39,991 bases of DNA from Alphaproteobacteria bacterium (GCA_947473805.1 CANJGB010000030.1:1-39991), one strand, 5' to 3'; shown: positions 23,905 to 32,667, numbered from the stretch's first letter. Notes: generated by a model not told the origin, from the letters alone. Numbers and translations are program-made.

Positions 23905-24097
23905 GCCCGCCGTCCCACCAGCCGGGCATCGCAGACGTTAGTCACCGGCGCGGCTTCCCGCGCGATGTGCGATGGCAAAAGGGCGCTCCCCAAGCTTGTT
24001 GTTAACCTTATGCGCGCGCTTGGCCTATCATACCGGCAAGTTGGCCCGGCGTGGAATTTTCCGGCACAGCCAGGCAGGGGCAGGGAGGCCCGACGCG

Positions 24098-24811
24098 ATG
24101 ATCACCCTTTACGGCATGTCGACGCCCAATGTGCAGAAGGTGCTGATCATGCTGGAGGAGACGGGGCTGCCCTACCGCCTGCAGCGGGTCGATGTCTGGA
24201 AAGGCGAGAACTACACCCCGGAATTCGCCAGGATGAACCCGGTGCGCAAGGTGCCGGTCCTGGTCGATGACGACGGCCCGGGCGGCAAGAGCTGCACGGT
24301 CTTTGAATCGGGCGCGATCCTGTTTTACCTGGCCGAAAAGACCGGCAGGTTCATGCCGCGCGAGGGCGCGGACCGCTATACCGTCATGCAGTGGGTGATG
24401 ATGCAGATGGCCGGCATCGGTCCGATGTTCGGCCAGTACACGCACTACAAATATTACGCCCCGCCGGGCAACGAATATTCCGAGAGCCGCTACAAGACCC
24501 AGGTCACCCGCTTCTTCGAGGTGCTGGATACCCGTCTGGCCGAGGCCGACTACCTGGCCACTGACTATTCCATCGCCGACATGGCGGTGTTCCCGTGGAC
24601 ACGCGACCGCAACGCCAAGTGGGGCGGCACGTGGGAGCAGCAGTTTCCCCACATGTGGGCATGGCATGCGCGCGTCAAGGCGCGGCCGGCGGTGCAGCGC
24701 ATGATCGCGCTGTGCGACAAACTGGTGGCGGACGATGCGGTGTCGATCAACAGCGTGACGGTCGAGATCAAGGACCGCTTCCTCGGCCGTGGTGCATTCG
24801 CCGCCAAGTAA
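24098..24811 (+). CDS. Glutathione S-transferase family protein
   Basis: A 237-residue two-domain protein. The thioredoxin-like N-terminal part reads MITLYGMSTPNVQKVLIMLE, then ARMNPVRKVPVLVDDD with the cis-Pro and FESGAILFYLAEKTG with the Glu-Ser pair that binds glutathione. The all-helical C-terminal part includes TDYSIADMAVFPW, the conserved N-capping box. The pattern is near the YfcG/nu class, which acts as a glutathione-dependent disulfide reductase. The Ser in GMSTPN or its neighbours would contact glutathione. The ATG at 24098 follows AGGGAGG. It is convergent with the EamA gene, three bases apart. Confidence 0.92.
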   Translation: MITLYGMSTPNVQKVLIMLEETGLPYRLQRVDVWKGENYTPEFARMNPVRKVPVLVDDDGPGGKSCTVFESGAILFYLAEKTGRFMPREGADRYTVMQWVMMQMAGIGPMFGQYTHYKYYAPPGNEYSESRYKTQVTRFFEVLDTRLAEADYLATDYSIADMAVFPWTRDRNAKWGGTWEQQFPHMWAWHARVKARPAVQRMIALCDKLVADDAVSINSVTVEIKDRFLGRGAFAAK

Positions 24812-24814
24812 CGG

Positions 24815-25711
24815 TCAGGCGCGGGTGAACTGGCGCACGGTGTACAGCAGGCCGATGACGGGCAGTGTCGCGCCCGCGGCGACGGCCGGGGCAGGCCAGT
24901 TGCCCGCCCAGCCATAGGCATAGGCCAGTGCGCCCAGTGTTTCGACGACGATGAGCTGGGCGGCGAGCGCGGTAGGCAGCAGGGCGCTGGCGCGGTTCCA
25001 CAGCCAGGTTGCCAGCCAGGACGAGAGAATGCCGAAGACCGCCGAGACGAGGATGAACGTGGTCCAGTCGCGCGGCACGGAACCGGGCATGGCGGGCACG
25101 GCGAGCCACAGCACCAGCGACAGCGGCAGGGTGGCGACGCCGACAATGGTGGCCCAGGCGCCTGCATCGCGCTGGGGGTTGCGCTTCAGGTAGCGCGCGT
25201 TGGCCAGGCCGTAGGCGAGCCAGGCAAGATGCGCCAGCACGGCCAGCGCCAGGCCGGCGACATAGTGCGGTCCCGCCTGTTCCGCCTCGACACCGTTCAC
25301 CAGCGCCAGGCCCGCGGCCAGCAGCAGGGCGCCCGGCACCAGGCGGCGCATCGGCAGCGAGCGCTCCGCGAGATTGCCGGCCAGCGCCAGCGTCGCCGGC
25401 AGCAGACCGATGATCAGCGTCGGCATGGCTGACCCGGCCAGGCGGATCGACCACACGAGCAGCAGGTAGTAGCCGATATTGCCCGCAATGGTCAGCGCGG
25501 CGGCCAGCAGCCAGTCACGCAGGGTGAGGCCGCGCAGCGCGGTGCGCTGGACTGCCAGCAGTATCGCGGCGGAGAGAATGCCGTAGGCCAGGTTGCGCCC
25601 GGCCGCCAGTTCCAGGCCGGAAAAGTCCGGCAGGACGAGGGGGGCCAGGAACACCAGCGCCCACAGCAGGTTGGCCGAGAAGGCGAAGAAAATTCCGGCG
25701 GGACTAGGCAT
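24815..25711 (-). CDS. EamA/DMT-family transporter
   Basis: A 298-residue polytopic membrane protein with about ten hydrophobic helices in two repeats (about 1-138 and 150-295), as in the EamA drug/metabolite transporters. The first repeat has FFAFSANLLWALVFLAPLV and the second repeat starts YVAGLALAVLAHLAWLAYGL. Family members export amino acids, metabolites or drugs; this sequence does not reveal the substrate. It is convergent with the GST gene, and a GC-rich inverted repeat without a T tract lies upstream at about 25741-25765. Confidence 0.88.
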   Translation of the reverse strand: MPSPAGIFFAFSANLLWALVFLAPLVLPDFSGLELAAGRNLAYGILSAAILLAVQRTALRGLTLRDWLLAAALTIAGNIGYYLLLVWSIRLAGSAMPTLIIGLLPATLALAGNLAERSLPMRRLVPGALLLAAGLALVNGVEAEQAGPHYVAGLALAVLAHLAWLAYGLANARYLKRNPQRDAGAWATIVGVATLPLSLVLWLAVPAMPGSVPRDWTTFILVSAVFGILSSWLATWLWNRASALLPTALAAQLIVVETLGALAYAYGWAGNWPAPAVAAGATLPVIGLLYTVRQFTRA

Positions 25712-25802
25712 TCGACGGGCCGGGATCGACGCTAGACGCGGCGGGGCGGCATTGCTGCCACCCCGCCGGTCATGCTGGCGCCACAGGCGTCAGCCGCTGG
25801 GA

Positions 25803-26201
25803 TCAGGCGGCGCTGGCCGACTTCGCCTCTTCAGCGCTCCAGCCGCTATAGGCCTGGGCGCAATGGCTGCTGCAATAGGGATAGCCCTCGAGCGATGCCG
25901 ACGTGCAGAAGTGAAACCCGCTGCTCTTCGGATCGCCGATCGGCCATTTGCAGCGCGGCCCGGTGCCGGCCACGAGGGGCACGGCAAGGGGCGCAGGCGC
26001 CGGTACAGGCCGGGGCGCCGGGACCGCCCGGGGCTCCGCACTGCGGACGATCGGGCTCTCCCGCTTCGAAAGACCCAGGCGGTGGGCCTTACCCACCACC
26101 GCGTTGCGGGTCATGCCGAGCGTTTTGCCGATCTGGGTGATCGACTGGCCGGCATTCCACTGGACTTTCAACTCTTCAATTTTCTCTGGCGTCCACACCA
26201 T
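25803..26201 (-). CDS. gcrA: Cell-cycle regulator GcrA
   Basis: A 132-residue transcription factor found in alphaproteobacteria. The N-terminal DNA-binding helix-turn-helix reads MVWTPEKIEELKVQWNAGQS with MTRNAVVGKAHRLGLSKR (residues 29-46), the recognition helix of the GcrA family. A Pro-Ala linker (about 56-76) leads to the C-terminal sigma-70-binding domain with CKWPIGDPKSSGFHFC and GYPYCSSHC. GcrA is known to activate promoters carrying N6-adenine-methylated GANTC sites and to recruit RNA polymerase with sigma-70. Its own upstream region holds three such sites. It is an excellent lineage marker. Confidence 0.97.
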   Translation of the reverse strand: MVWTPEKIEELKVQWNAGQSITQIGKTLGMTRNAVVGKAHRLGLSKRESPIVRSAEPRAVPAPRPVPAPAPLAVPLVAGTGPRCKWPIGDPKSSGFHFCTSASLEGYPYCSSHCAQAYSGWSAEEAKSASAA

Positions 26202-26258
26202 ATCTGGCTGGCCTCCGCTCGTAGACGACTATATGCAGTAGGGGGTAATGACGGTTTA

Positions 26259-26293
26259 GAGTCAATGTTCGAATCGACTTATCCCCAAGATTC
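26259..26293. promoter_or_regulatory. Cluster of three GANTC (CcrM) methylation sites upstream of gcrA
   Basis: GAGTC (26259), GAATC (26271) and GATTC (26289) fall within 35 bases in the region between the divergent gcrA and dioxygenase genes; a fourth, GACTC, is at 26393 near the dioxygenase start. GANTC is the target of CcrM and, when methylated, of GcrA. No clear -10/-35 pair was found at them. Confidence 0.5.
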
Positions 26294-26362
26294 AGCGGCG
26301 CCGGGTTGCCACGGGGGTTTTTTCCCTCGGATGGGTTGGCATCCGCCGTCGTTATCCCCGGC

Positions 26363-27235
26363 ATGGACAGGCGCACAATGACCTCCCGAACCGACTCGAA
26401 CCTGGCGGCCACCTACCGGACCCAGGGCTATGCGGTGGCCCGCGGCGTGTTCAGCCCCGGCGAGGTCGCGGCCATGGCGGCCTCGTTCGACCGCTTCTAT
26501 GCCGAGGGCCTGCGTCTGGGCCGGTCGTGGCGGCGCGAGAACCTGTTCTATCGCGTGGTGCCCGACCAGAACCTGGGCCGCATCGTGCGCCTGGTGCAGT
26601 GGCCGTCCTATATCGACGATGTGCTGGGGGGCGTACGGCTGGACAGGCGGCTGTGCGACCTGGTCAGCCCGATCATCGGCGACGACCTGAAGCAGATCAT
26701 CAACCAGATGCACTGGAAGCCGCCGGGCGCGGCGATGGTCGATTTCGCCTATCACCAGGACTGCCGCTTCCGCCGGCCGGCATCGGCGTTCCGCGACCTT
26801 GGCGATTCCTATGTGCAGACCGGCATCGCGGTCGATCCGCATACCCCGGAAAGCGGGGCGATGCGCGTACTGCCGGGCAGTCATTTGCGCGGCGACCTCG
26901 ACATGGGCGACGAGCGGCCGGTGCTGCAGCAGACGATGACGGATACGACGCTGCACGACAAAGGCCTGAATCCCGATGACCTGGTCGATCTGGTGCTGGC
27001 GCCGGGCGATGTGGCGATGTGGAGCCCGTACCTGGTGCACGGCTCGGGCGCCAACCGCACGGCACGCGACCGCAGGCTCTACATCAACGGCTATGTGAAG
27101 GGCGACAAGGCGGACCGGGGCGAGCCGGCGTTCCGCCACGGCGTGCCGGTGCCGTTGTCAGGCAGGCCGGCGGTCATCCACTTCGATGCGGTGGCGACGA
27201 GGCCCGAGCCGCACTTCGTAGACGAGGATTACTAG
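26363..27235 (+). CDS. Phytanoyl-CoA dioxygenase (PhyH) family oxygenase
   Basis: A protein of about 290 residues of the Fe(II)/2-oxoglutarate-dependent PhyH family. The metal ligands are His131 and Asp133 in FAYHQDCRF and His226 in YLVHGSGAN. An Arg in the following NRTARDRRLY (232 or 237) would bind the 2-oxoglutarate carboxylate. GAMRVLPGSHLRGDL is a typical PhyH loop. Two starts are possible, ATG 26363 and ATG 26378; neither has a strong ribosome-binding site. Substrates in this family range from acyl-CoA to small secondary metabolites. It is divergent from gcrA and convergent with the UPF0114 gene. Confidence 0.88.
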   Translation: MDRRTMTSRTDSNLAATYRTQGYAVARGVFSPGEVAAMAASFDRFYAEGLRLGRSWRRENLFYRVVPDQNLGRIVRLVQWPSYIDDVLGGVRLDRRLCDLVSPIIGDDLKQIINQMHWKPPGAAMVDFAYHQDCRFRRPASAFRDLGDSYVQTGIAVDPHTPESGAMRVLPGSHLRGDLDMGDERPVLQQTMTDTTLHDKGLNPDDLVDLVLAPGDVAMWSPYLVHGSGANRTARDRRLYINGYVKGDKADRGEPAFRHGVPVPLSGRPAVIHFDAVATRPEPHFVDEDY

Positions 27236-27239
27236 CGCC

Positions 27240-27749
27240 TCAGTGCGGGTTGGTGGCGGCGTAGATCTTGTCCATCCATGCCAGCAGCACGCCCGACACC
27301 ACGAAGGTCAGGTGGATGACCACCAGCCACATGAGCTGGTTGTCGGTGAATTCCTTGATGTCGATGAAGGCGCGCAGCAGCTGGATGGCCGAGATCGCGA
27401 CGATGGACGCCAGCAGCTTCAGCTTCAGGCCGCTGTAATCCACCTTGCCCATCCAGTCGGGCCGGTCCTTATGCTGGGCGGTGTCGATCTTCGAAACGAA
27501 GTTCTCGTAGCCCGCGAACATCACCATCAGCACCAGGTTGGCGGCCAGCGAGATGTCGACCATCGCGAGGACGGCGAGGATCGCTTCGGTTTCGGTGGCC
27601 TCGAAGATATGCAGCACCGTGTGCCACCCATGCTGGGCAAACTTCACCAGCAGCAGCACCAGGCCAATGATCAGGCCCAGATAGAAGGGCGCCAGAATCC
27701 AGCGGCTGGCGAAAATGGTTTCTTCGATGGCGTGTTCGATGCGGGTCAT
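27240..27749 (-). CDS. UPF0114-family membrane protein (YqhA-like)
   Basis: A 169-residue protein with about four membrane helices. The family signatures are visible: RWILAPFYLGLIIGLVLLLVKF-type first helix (here from residue 16), MVDISLAANLVLMVMFAGYENFVSK near 63-88, and WMGKVDYSGLKLKLLASIVAISAI near 100. Function is unknown across the family. It ends four bases from the convergent dioxygenase stop. Confidence 0.93.
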   Translation of the reverse strand: MTRIEHAIEETIFASRWILAPFYLGLIIGLVLLLVKFAQHGWHTVLHIFEATETEAILAVLAMVDISLAANLVLMVMFAGYENFVSKIDTAQHKDRPDWMGKVDYSGLKLKLLASIVAISAIQLLRAFIDIKEFTDNQLMWLVVIHLTFVVSGVLLAWMDKIYAATNPH

Positions 27750-27781
27750 GCCGCCTGCCTAGCACGACGCCGGAGGATGAT

Positions 27782-28057
27782 CTAGCGGTGGTCGGATGGC
27801 GCGGGGCGGCGGGGCGTCATCCTCAGGTCGAGGCCGTAGCCGGAATCGACCGAGCCGCCGCGGCGGGTGGCGCGGTCGTGCAGGATGTACTGGTCGCTGC
27901 GGGGACGCTGGACGCGGGATTCGTCCTCGCGGGGCATCCGGGTCGCCGGCTGATCCGTCTGGACGCCGCCCTGCGGCACGCCGCGCCGGCCCGTGTCCTG
28001 GGCATGGGCGGCAGTGGCGGCAAAGAGTGCGGCGAGGACAAGCAGGGTTCGGTTCAT
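27782..28057 (-). CDS. Small exported hypothetical protein
   Basis: A 91-residue protein with a signal peptide (MNRTLLVLAALFAATAAHAQ) cleaved before DTGRRG. The mature part is polar, low in hydrophobics, rich in Arg, Pro and Asp, and looks disordered (GVPQGGVQTDQPATRMPRED, then RTPRRP-type end). I chose ATG 28057; ATG 28066 three codons upstream is also possible. The frame stays open far upstream to 28795 but without coding character. No family was recognised. Confidence 0.6.
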   Translation of the reverse strand: MNRTLLVLAALFAATAAHAQDTGRRGVPQGGVQTDQPATRMPREDESRVQRPRSDQYILHDRATRRGGSVDSGYGLDLRMTPRRPAPSDHR

Positions 28058-28188
28058 GCGATCCATATGGTCGGGGATCGTGGCGAAACTTAGCCCAGTA
28101 TAAGGTCTTGCCGAGGTGGCTGGCAAAAGGCGGCGGAACGGGCCGGTCCGGGGAGCGTTCCTTGCCCAGACCCGTTCAGGAGGCCCCA

Positions 28189-28437
28189 ATGTCCACCACC
28201 CCCGACATGATCGATCCGGCCCAGCCCAAGCCCGGCAGCGCCGAAGGCACCACGCCGTTCGATCCGCTGAAGCCGAAGTCGCAGAAGCTGGGCCCGGTCG
28301 CGCTGCTCGACACCGCGCCGGCCACCAAATCGCCGCCCGCGCCGACCCGGCCGGCCAAGGCGACCAGGGACAGCTCGGGCGATGCGCGCTGGCCGCCCGA
28401 TGGCCATCGTCCGCACCTGGAGGAGGGGCTGGAATAG
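28189..28437 (+). CDS. Hypothetical 82-residue protein
   Basis: A short Pro/Lys/Asp-rich protein, probably disordered, with no recognised domain. Its best support is a CAGGAGG ribosome-binding site at ideal distance from the ATG at 28189. Segments such as FDPLKPKSQKLGPVALLD and GDARWPPDGHRPHLEEGLE are not low-complexity. It is divergent from the small exported protein. Confidence 0.5.
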   Translation: MSTTPDMIDPAQPKPGSAEGTTPFDPLKPKSQKLGPVALLDTAPATKSPPAPTRPAKATRDSSGDARWPPDGHRPHLEEGLE

Positions 28438-28517
28438 GCCCGGGCGAAACTGGCCAAAACCGGCAGGCGTTTTCGCTTAAGGCAAGACGCCGGATTGCCG
28501 GAACGGGCCGACAGGAT

Positions 28518-28742
28518 TCAGGCAGTTCCGGCGTGCGGGAAGAGATTGCCGCCAGGTCCGAACGGGCAGGTTCGACATCCCGACGCATTCGTGCACCGCA
28601 GGCACGCAAGCAGCCGCGCGCCGACTTTCTGCGCTTCAGGCGAGGCATCCGCTGCAAGCATTGCCGCCTGCTGCTCGACGCCGCGTGCATACACGCCACC
28701 ATGCCACTGCTCCCTGATGAAGAATTCGGTCTCGATCGGCAT
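28518..28742 (-). CDS. Hypothetical small four-cysteine protein
   Basis: A 74-residue frame opening MPIETEFFIREQWHGGVYAR and ending in a Cys-rich segment with CLRC and CRTC, spaced CxxC-x5-CxxC, which could bind one zinc ion. AGAGGGA precedes the ATG at proper spacing. The gene lies in an area of short ORFs (28438-29500) and has no recognised relatives, so it could be a chance frame in GC-rich DNA. Confidence 0.4.
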   Translation of the reverse strand: MPIETEFFIREQWHGGVYARGVEQQAAMLAADASPEAQKVGARLLACLRCTNASGCRTCPFGPGGNLFPHAGTA

Positions 28743-28869
28743 CTGTCTTCCCTCTCCACGGGGAAGAAGATGTCGAAGAGGCCGATCTCCAACAATTCAG
28801 CGTGATGGGCTAGACGGACCTAGTTGAACGGGGGCTCGACCTAGGCGAGTCCGACTGGCGGCAATTGAT

Positions 28870-29079
28870 TCATTGGCCGGCAGGTGAGGCTTTTGACTTA
28901 CGACCCTTTTTCAGGCTGCCCTTCAGCGCGGCCCCGAGATCGATATGCCGGTCATGCTTTTTCAGCAGGTCGGCAAAGGCCTCGTCGGCCAGGTCCTGCA
29001 AGGTCGCCATGCGGTCCTGGCCGAGGACTTTCAGCGCATCCAGCACGTCGTCATCGAACTGGAGGCGTTTGCCCGGCAT
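28870..29079 (-). CDS. Ribbon-helix-helix-like small protein
   Basis: A 69-residue protein with a strand-helix-helix look: KRLQFDDDVLDALKVL, then MATLQDLADEAFADLLKKH, and a basic tail (KGSLKKGRKSK). This resembles short ribbon-helix-helix DNA-binding or antitoxin-like proteins that are frequent in alphaproteobacteria. No toxin gene is adjacent in recognised form. It overlaps the preceding small ORF by 29 bases, which suggests co-translation. Confidence 0.6.
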   Translation of the reverse strand: MPGKRLQFDDDVLDALKVLGQDRMATLQDLADEAFADLLKKHDRHIDLGAALKGSLKKGRKSKASPAGQ

Positions 29080-29206
29080 TGTCAGCTTTCCTGTTTTGCG
29101 GCCTGGGCGTTTCAGCCGGCGGCGTGACGGGCTCGGCGGGGTCCGGCGTCGCGTGCAGGATGGCCATGTGGCCGTAGACGACGCGGGCTTTTTCCTCTTT
29201 CGGCAT
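29051..29206 (-). CDS. Hypothetical 51-residue protein
   Basis: A short frame starting MPKEEKARVVYGHMAILHAT and then turning Pro-rich. GGGGG lies about eight bases before the ATG. It overlaps the ribbon-helix-helix-like gene and follows another short ORF by ten bases, so the three may be one small operon. The coding call rests on the start region and spacing only. Confidence 0.4.
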   Translation of the reverse strand: MPKEEKARVVYGHMAILHATPDPAEPVTPPAETPRPQNRKADNAGQTPPVR

Positions 29207-29216
29207 TGGCGGCCCC

Positions 29217-29345
29217 CTAGCTCGTCTTCCTGGCGGGCGGGGTGAGGCTGCGCTCGATCTGCCGGGCCATGGCGAGATGATGTTCCACGGCCTTGGCGGT
29301 TGACGCGGCATGGTCCTTAACCCGGAGCTTGTTCCGCCGGTTCAC
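29217..29345 (-). CDS. Possible 42-residue protein
   Basis: A short helical frame starting with GTG at 29345 and ending at 29217, with DHAASTAKAVEHHLAMARQI as the core and a basic end (PPARKTS). A GAG-type purine stretch lies just upstream. It is followed after ten bases by the 51-residue ORF. Support is limited to helix-like composition and gene spacing. Confidence 0.35.
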   Translation of the reverse strand: MNRRNKLRVKDHAASTAKAVEHHLAMARQIERSLTPPARKTS

Positions 29346-29362
29346 CTCGCTAAGGCGTACAG

Positions 29363-29500
29363 GTGAGACCACGGCGATCAAGTTTACGGCCCAGACCCCC
29401 CGTATACAGCGACCAGCGGCAGAGCCTGCGGATTTATGGCCATGACGGCCGTGCCGTCCGACGGGTGGGCGCGGAGTGTTTCGAGGACCGCGGGCTGTAA
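29363..29500 (+). other. Possible gene remnant or short ORF
   Basis: A 45-codon plus-strand frame ends at TAA 29498. Its last third, SLRIYGHDGRAVRRVGAECF, is more protein-like than chance frames nearby, while the first codons are Arg/Pro-rich and not convincing. It may be the tail of a lost gene. I recognise no family. Confidence 0.2.
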
Positions 29501-29758
29501 TCAGGCCGCGACGTCGATCCGCCGTTCCAGCGACCGCGCGATCCGTCGCCAGGTATCTGCCTCGCCCGTATTTCCCGACACCTGCAGACTCAGCATCCGC
29601 TGAAAGGCGATGGTCGCGGCGCGGGCGCCGTGGCGTGCCAAAAGGAAGTCGGCGGCGCGCTCATCCTCCGGCCGCACGGGCCGGTCGGCCGGCCAACGGA
29701 TCAGGGAAAGCAGCCGCGCAATGCGGTTCGGTTCGCGGGAGGGGGTGCCGTGAGTCAT
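29501..29758 (-). CDS. Hypothetical 85-residue protein
   Basis: A small, mostly helical protein with PEDERAADFLLARHGARAAT, then FQRMLSLQVSGNTGEADTW and RRIARSLERRIDVAA. The pattern of two helices around a Gly-rich turn recurs in small alphaproteobacterial proteins of unknown function. I chose ATG 29758; the frame back to 29893 would run through tRNA-Thr and is rejected. Confidence 0.6.
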   Translation of the reverse strand: MTHGTPSREPNRIARLLSLIRWPADRPVRPEDERAADFLLARHGARAATIAFQRMLSLQVSGNTGEADTWRRIARSLERRIDVAA

Positions 29759-29852
29759 GCCGGTTTCTACGATGACACGGTCAATTCCCGTACGGCCGCG
29801 ATCAACTAGTCGGCCGGTGAGGCAGGCGAGATTTTCCGGGCGTTCCGATGGT

Positions 29853-29923
29853 GCTGCCGAGAGGAATCGAACCTCCGACCCCGTCCTTACCAAGGACGTG
29901 CTCTACCCCTGAGCTACGGCAGC
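29853..29923 (-). tRNA. tRNA-Thr (GGT anticodon)
   Basis: On the minus strand a full cloverleaf runs from GCTGCCG to its complement CGGCAGC. The D arm is GCTC-AGGGGTA-GAGC, the anticodon stem-loop is CGTCC-TTGGTAA-GGACG with anticodon GGT, and the T arm is GGAGG-TTCGATT-CCTCT. The discriminator A is followed by an encoded CCA (29850-29852). Confidence 0.97.
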
Positions 29924-30019
29924 CTGGGCCGAAAAACGGCCGGCATCGAATGGGCGCGGAAACTGCCACACGGGACAGGGCGATGCAAGCGCTGCCGGCC
30001 CCTGTTATATACCTGACCC

Positions 30020-30187
30020 ATGGCCGATCCCGCCGACCCCAAAACGCCGCCCCAGCCGACCGGCCGCAACCCGCGCGCAGCGCGCCGGGCTGAATTGCTG
30101 CGGCAGAACCTGCGCCGCCGCAAGGCCGCGGTCGTCCGGGCGGATAAGCCTGACGCCGGCGAGGAAAAGAGCGACGGCCAGGCCTGA
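30020..30187 (+). CDS. Small basic protein upstream of murA
   Basis: A 55-residue protein, highly charged, with Pro-rich N-terminus and a basic helix ([18 protein letters not shown]). A similarly sized RxxxLRxNLxRRK-type small ORF is often seen just before murA in alphaproteobacteria (recollection, not checked here). It is followed by a 118-base gap to murA. Confidence 0.6.
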   Translation: MADPADPKTPPQPTGRNPRAARRAELLRQNLRRRKAAVVRADKPDAGEEKSDGQA

Positions 30188-30236
30188 GCGCCGGCTGCCG
30201 CGAAATCGCCACCGCCCACCGCCATGCTGCTGTGGT

Positions 30237-30264
30237 TTGCTTCCCCCAGATATTGCGTTAAATA
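30237..30264 (+). promoter_or_regulatory. Possible sigma-70 promoter of the murA block
   Basis: TTGCTT (30237-30242) and TAAATA (30259-30264) are 16 bases apart, about 40 bases upstream of the murA ATG. Both hexamers are moderate matches, and the area is locally AT-richer than its surroundings. Confidence 0.35.
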
Positions 30265-30305
30265 GCGCGGTTTCCGGGCCTTCCCGCCCCAAGTATCAGG
30301 TTTCC

Positions 30306-31565
30306 ATGGATCGTATTGTCATACGCGGCGGCGTCCCGCTGAACGGCAGCATCATTATCGGCGGCGCGAAGAACGCCGCGCTGCCGCTATTGGCGACGGC
30401 TTTGCTCACCGCCGACCCGGTGCGGTTCACGAACGTGCCGCGCCTGGCCGACATCGACACCATGGCCAACCTGCTGGCGCAGCACGGCGTTTCGGTCGAG
30501 CGCGACGGCGCCAACGCAACCCTGACCGCCGCCACCATCACCTCGACCACCGCGCCCTATGACCTGGTTCGCCGCATGCGCGCCAGCGTGCTGGTGCTGG
30601 GCCCGCTGGTCGCCCGCTGCGGCGAGGCGATTGTCAGCCTGCCGGGCGGCTGTGCCATCGGCACGCGACCGGTTGACCTGCACATCGAGGGGCTGAAGGC
30701 GCTGGGCGCCGAGATCGAGATCGACGGCGGCTATATGAAGGCCAAGGCAAAGGGCCGGCTGCGCGGGGCGACGATCCGCTTTCCGGTCGTGTCGGTTGGC
30801 GCGACCGAGAACCTGCTGATGGCGGCCAGTCTGGCCGATGGTGTGACGGTGCTGGAGAACGCCGCGCGCGAGCCCGAGGTGGTGGACCTAGCGAACTGCC
30901 TGGTCGCCATGGGCGCGCGCATCGAGGGCATCGGCACCGACCGCGTCACCATCGAGGGGCAGGAGCGCCTGTTCGGTTGCGACTACCGCATCATGCCGGA
31001 CCGGATCGAGACCGGCACCTACGCAGCCGCCGTCGCGATTGCCGGCGGCGACGTGGAACTGATCGACGGGCGGTTGAGCCTTTTGGGCAGCGTGTGCGAG
31101 AAGTTGCACGAGGCCGGCTGCGACATCAGCGAGACGCCGAACGGCCTGCGCATCAGGCGCAACGGCGTGTCGGTGCGCGGCGTCGATGTGATGACCGCGC
31201 CCTATCCGGGCTTTCCGACCGACATGCAGGCGCAGCTGATGGCGGTGATGTCGGTGGCGGAGGGCGCCTCGATGATCACCGAGACCATTTTCGAGAACCG
31301 CTTCATGCACGTGCCGGAACTGGCGCGCATGGGTGCCAGCATCACGGTGCACGGCGCCTCGGCGTTGATCCGCGGCGTGAAGGAGCTCAAGGGCGCGCCG
31401 GTCATGGCAACCGACCTGCGGGCGTCGGTGTCGCTGGTGCTGGCCGGCCTTGCTGCATCGGGCGAGACCATCGTCAACCGCGTCTATCACCTCGACCGCG
31501 GCTATGAGCGGCTGGAGGAAAAGCTCGCCGCCTGCGGCGCGCGCATCGAACGGGCGGCGGGATGA
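30306..31565 (+). CDS. murA: UDP-N-acetylglucosamine 1-carboxyvinyltransferase MurA
   Basis: A 419-residue cytoplasmic enzyme for the first committed step of peptidoglycan synthesis: transfer of enolpyruvate from PEP to UDP-GlcNAc. [20 protein letters not shown] and [15 protein letters not shown] (Lys22, Asn23) form the substrate site. Cys116 in [15 protein letters not shown] is the catalytic residue that fosfomycin alkylates in sensitive enzymes. [17 protein letters not shown] is the conserved second-domain loop. The ATG at 30306 is where similarity begins. The stop overlaps the DUF2948 start (ATGA). Confidence 0.97.
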   Translation: MDRIVIRGGVPLNGSIIIGGAKNAALPLLATALLTADPVRFTNVPRLADIDTMANLLAQHGVSVERDGANATLTAATITSTTAPYDLVRRMRASVLVLGPLVARCGEAIVSLPGGCAIGTRPVDLHIEGLKALGAEIEIDGGYMKAKAKGRLRGATIRFPVVSVGATENLLMAASLADGVTVLENAAREPEVVDLANCLVAMGARIEGIGTDRVTIEGQERLFGCDYRIMPDRIETGTYAAAVAIAGGDVELIDGRLSLLGSVCEKLHEAGCDISETPNGLRIRRNGVSVRGVDVMTAPYPGFPTDMQAQLMAVMSVAEGASMITETIFENRFMHVPELARMGASITVHGASALIRGVKELKGAPVMATDLRASVSLVLAGLAASGETIVNRVYHLDRGYERLEEKLAACGARIERAAG

Positions 31566-32014
31566 GCACGCCGCTGAACCTGCATGCGGTCGACGAGGTC
31601 GATCTCGCGGTGATCGCCGCCAGCCTGCAGGATGCGGTGGTGCTGCGCCACGACCTGGCGTTCCAGCCGAAGCAGCGCCGCTTCGCCTTCATGGCCAACC
31701 GCTTCGTCTGGGAAGACGGGATCGGCAAGGGCAGCCGGAGCGAGCCCAGCCGCGTGCGGTCAGGCGTGCATTTCGATTTTGTGCAATCGGTGCAGGCGCG
31801 CGACCTTCCGGCCGAGGACAGCGACGTGCCGCTGGAACTGTTGACCATTTCGGTCGATCCGCAGGCCGAGGGCGCGGCGGTGCTGACCCTGTTGTTTGCC
31901 GGTGGCGGCGCGATCCGTCTGGGCGTCGAATGTATCGACTGCACGATCCGTGACGTGAGCGAGACGTGGCCGGCGACCATGCGGCCGGACCACGGCCTGG
32001 ACGGAGGGCACTGA
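31562..32014 (+). CDS. DUF2948 family protein
   Basis: A 150-residue protein of an alphaproteobacterial family of unknown function. Recognisable features are [20 protein letters not shown] near the start, [19 protein letters not shown] near 38-57, and [19 protein letters not shown] near 118-136. It is coupled to murA by ATGA and followed after two bases by hisG, the usual arrangement in this class. It is predicted soluble with no catalytic motif known to me. Confidence 0.9.
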   Translation: MSTPLNLHAVDEVDLAVIAASLQDAVVLRHDLAFQPKQRRFAFMANRFVWEDGIGKGSRSEPSRVRSGVHFDFVQSVQARDLPAEDSDVPLELLTISVDPQAEGAAVLTLLFAGGGAIRLGVECIDCTIRDVSETWPATMRPDHGLDGGH

Positions 32015-32015
32015 C

Positions 32016-32667
32016 ATGGCCGCCAATGACGCACTGGTCATCGCCCTGCCCAAGGGCCGCATCCTGAAAGAGGTGATGCCGCTGCTGCACCGCGCCGGGA
32101 TCGAGCCTGAGGCGGCGTTCAACGCCGATGACGCCCGCCAGCTGCGCTTCCGCACCAACGATCCGCGCATCGACCTGGTGCGCGTGCGCTCGTTCGACGT
32201 GGCGACGTTCGTCGCCTTCGGCGCGGCGCATCTGGGCGTGGCCGGCAATGACGTGATCATGGAGTTCGACTATGCCGAACTCTACGCGCCGCTGGATCTC
32301 GGCATCGGCCGCTGCCGGTTGTCGGTGGCGGAGCCGCGCGAACTGGTGGCGAACGATGATCCGTCGCGCTGGAGCCATGTGCGCGTCGCCACAAAATATC
32401 CGGGCATCACCAAGCGGCACTTCGCGCGCCGCGGCGTGCAGGCGGAATGCATCAAGCTGAACGGGGCCATGGAACTGGCGCCGGCGCTCGGCCTGTGCCG
32501 CCGCATCGTCGATCTGGTTTCGACCGGCTCGACGCTGAAGGCCAATGGCCTGGTCGAGGTGGAGACCATCCTTGAGGTGACGTCGCGCCTGGTGGTCAAC
32601 CGCGCGGCGCTGAAGACGCGGCCGGCCGATGTCGGCGGCCTGATCGACCGGTTCCGGGGAGCGCTGG

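Noticed and set aside
22750-24270. 506-codon plus-strand frame antisense to the sensor kinase
   Set aside because: It covers the kinase in antisense and runs into the GST gene in another frame; no motifs.
25739-25768. GC-rich inverted repeat between the EamA and gcrA genes
   Set aside because: A stem with one mismatch is present, but no T tract on either side, so a terminator is not supported.
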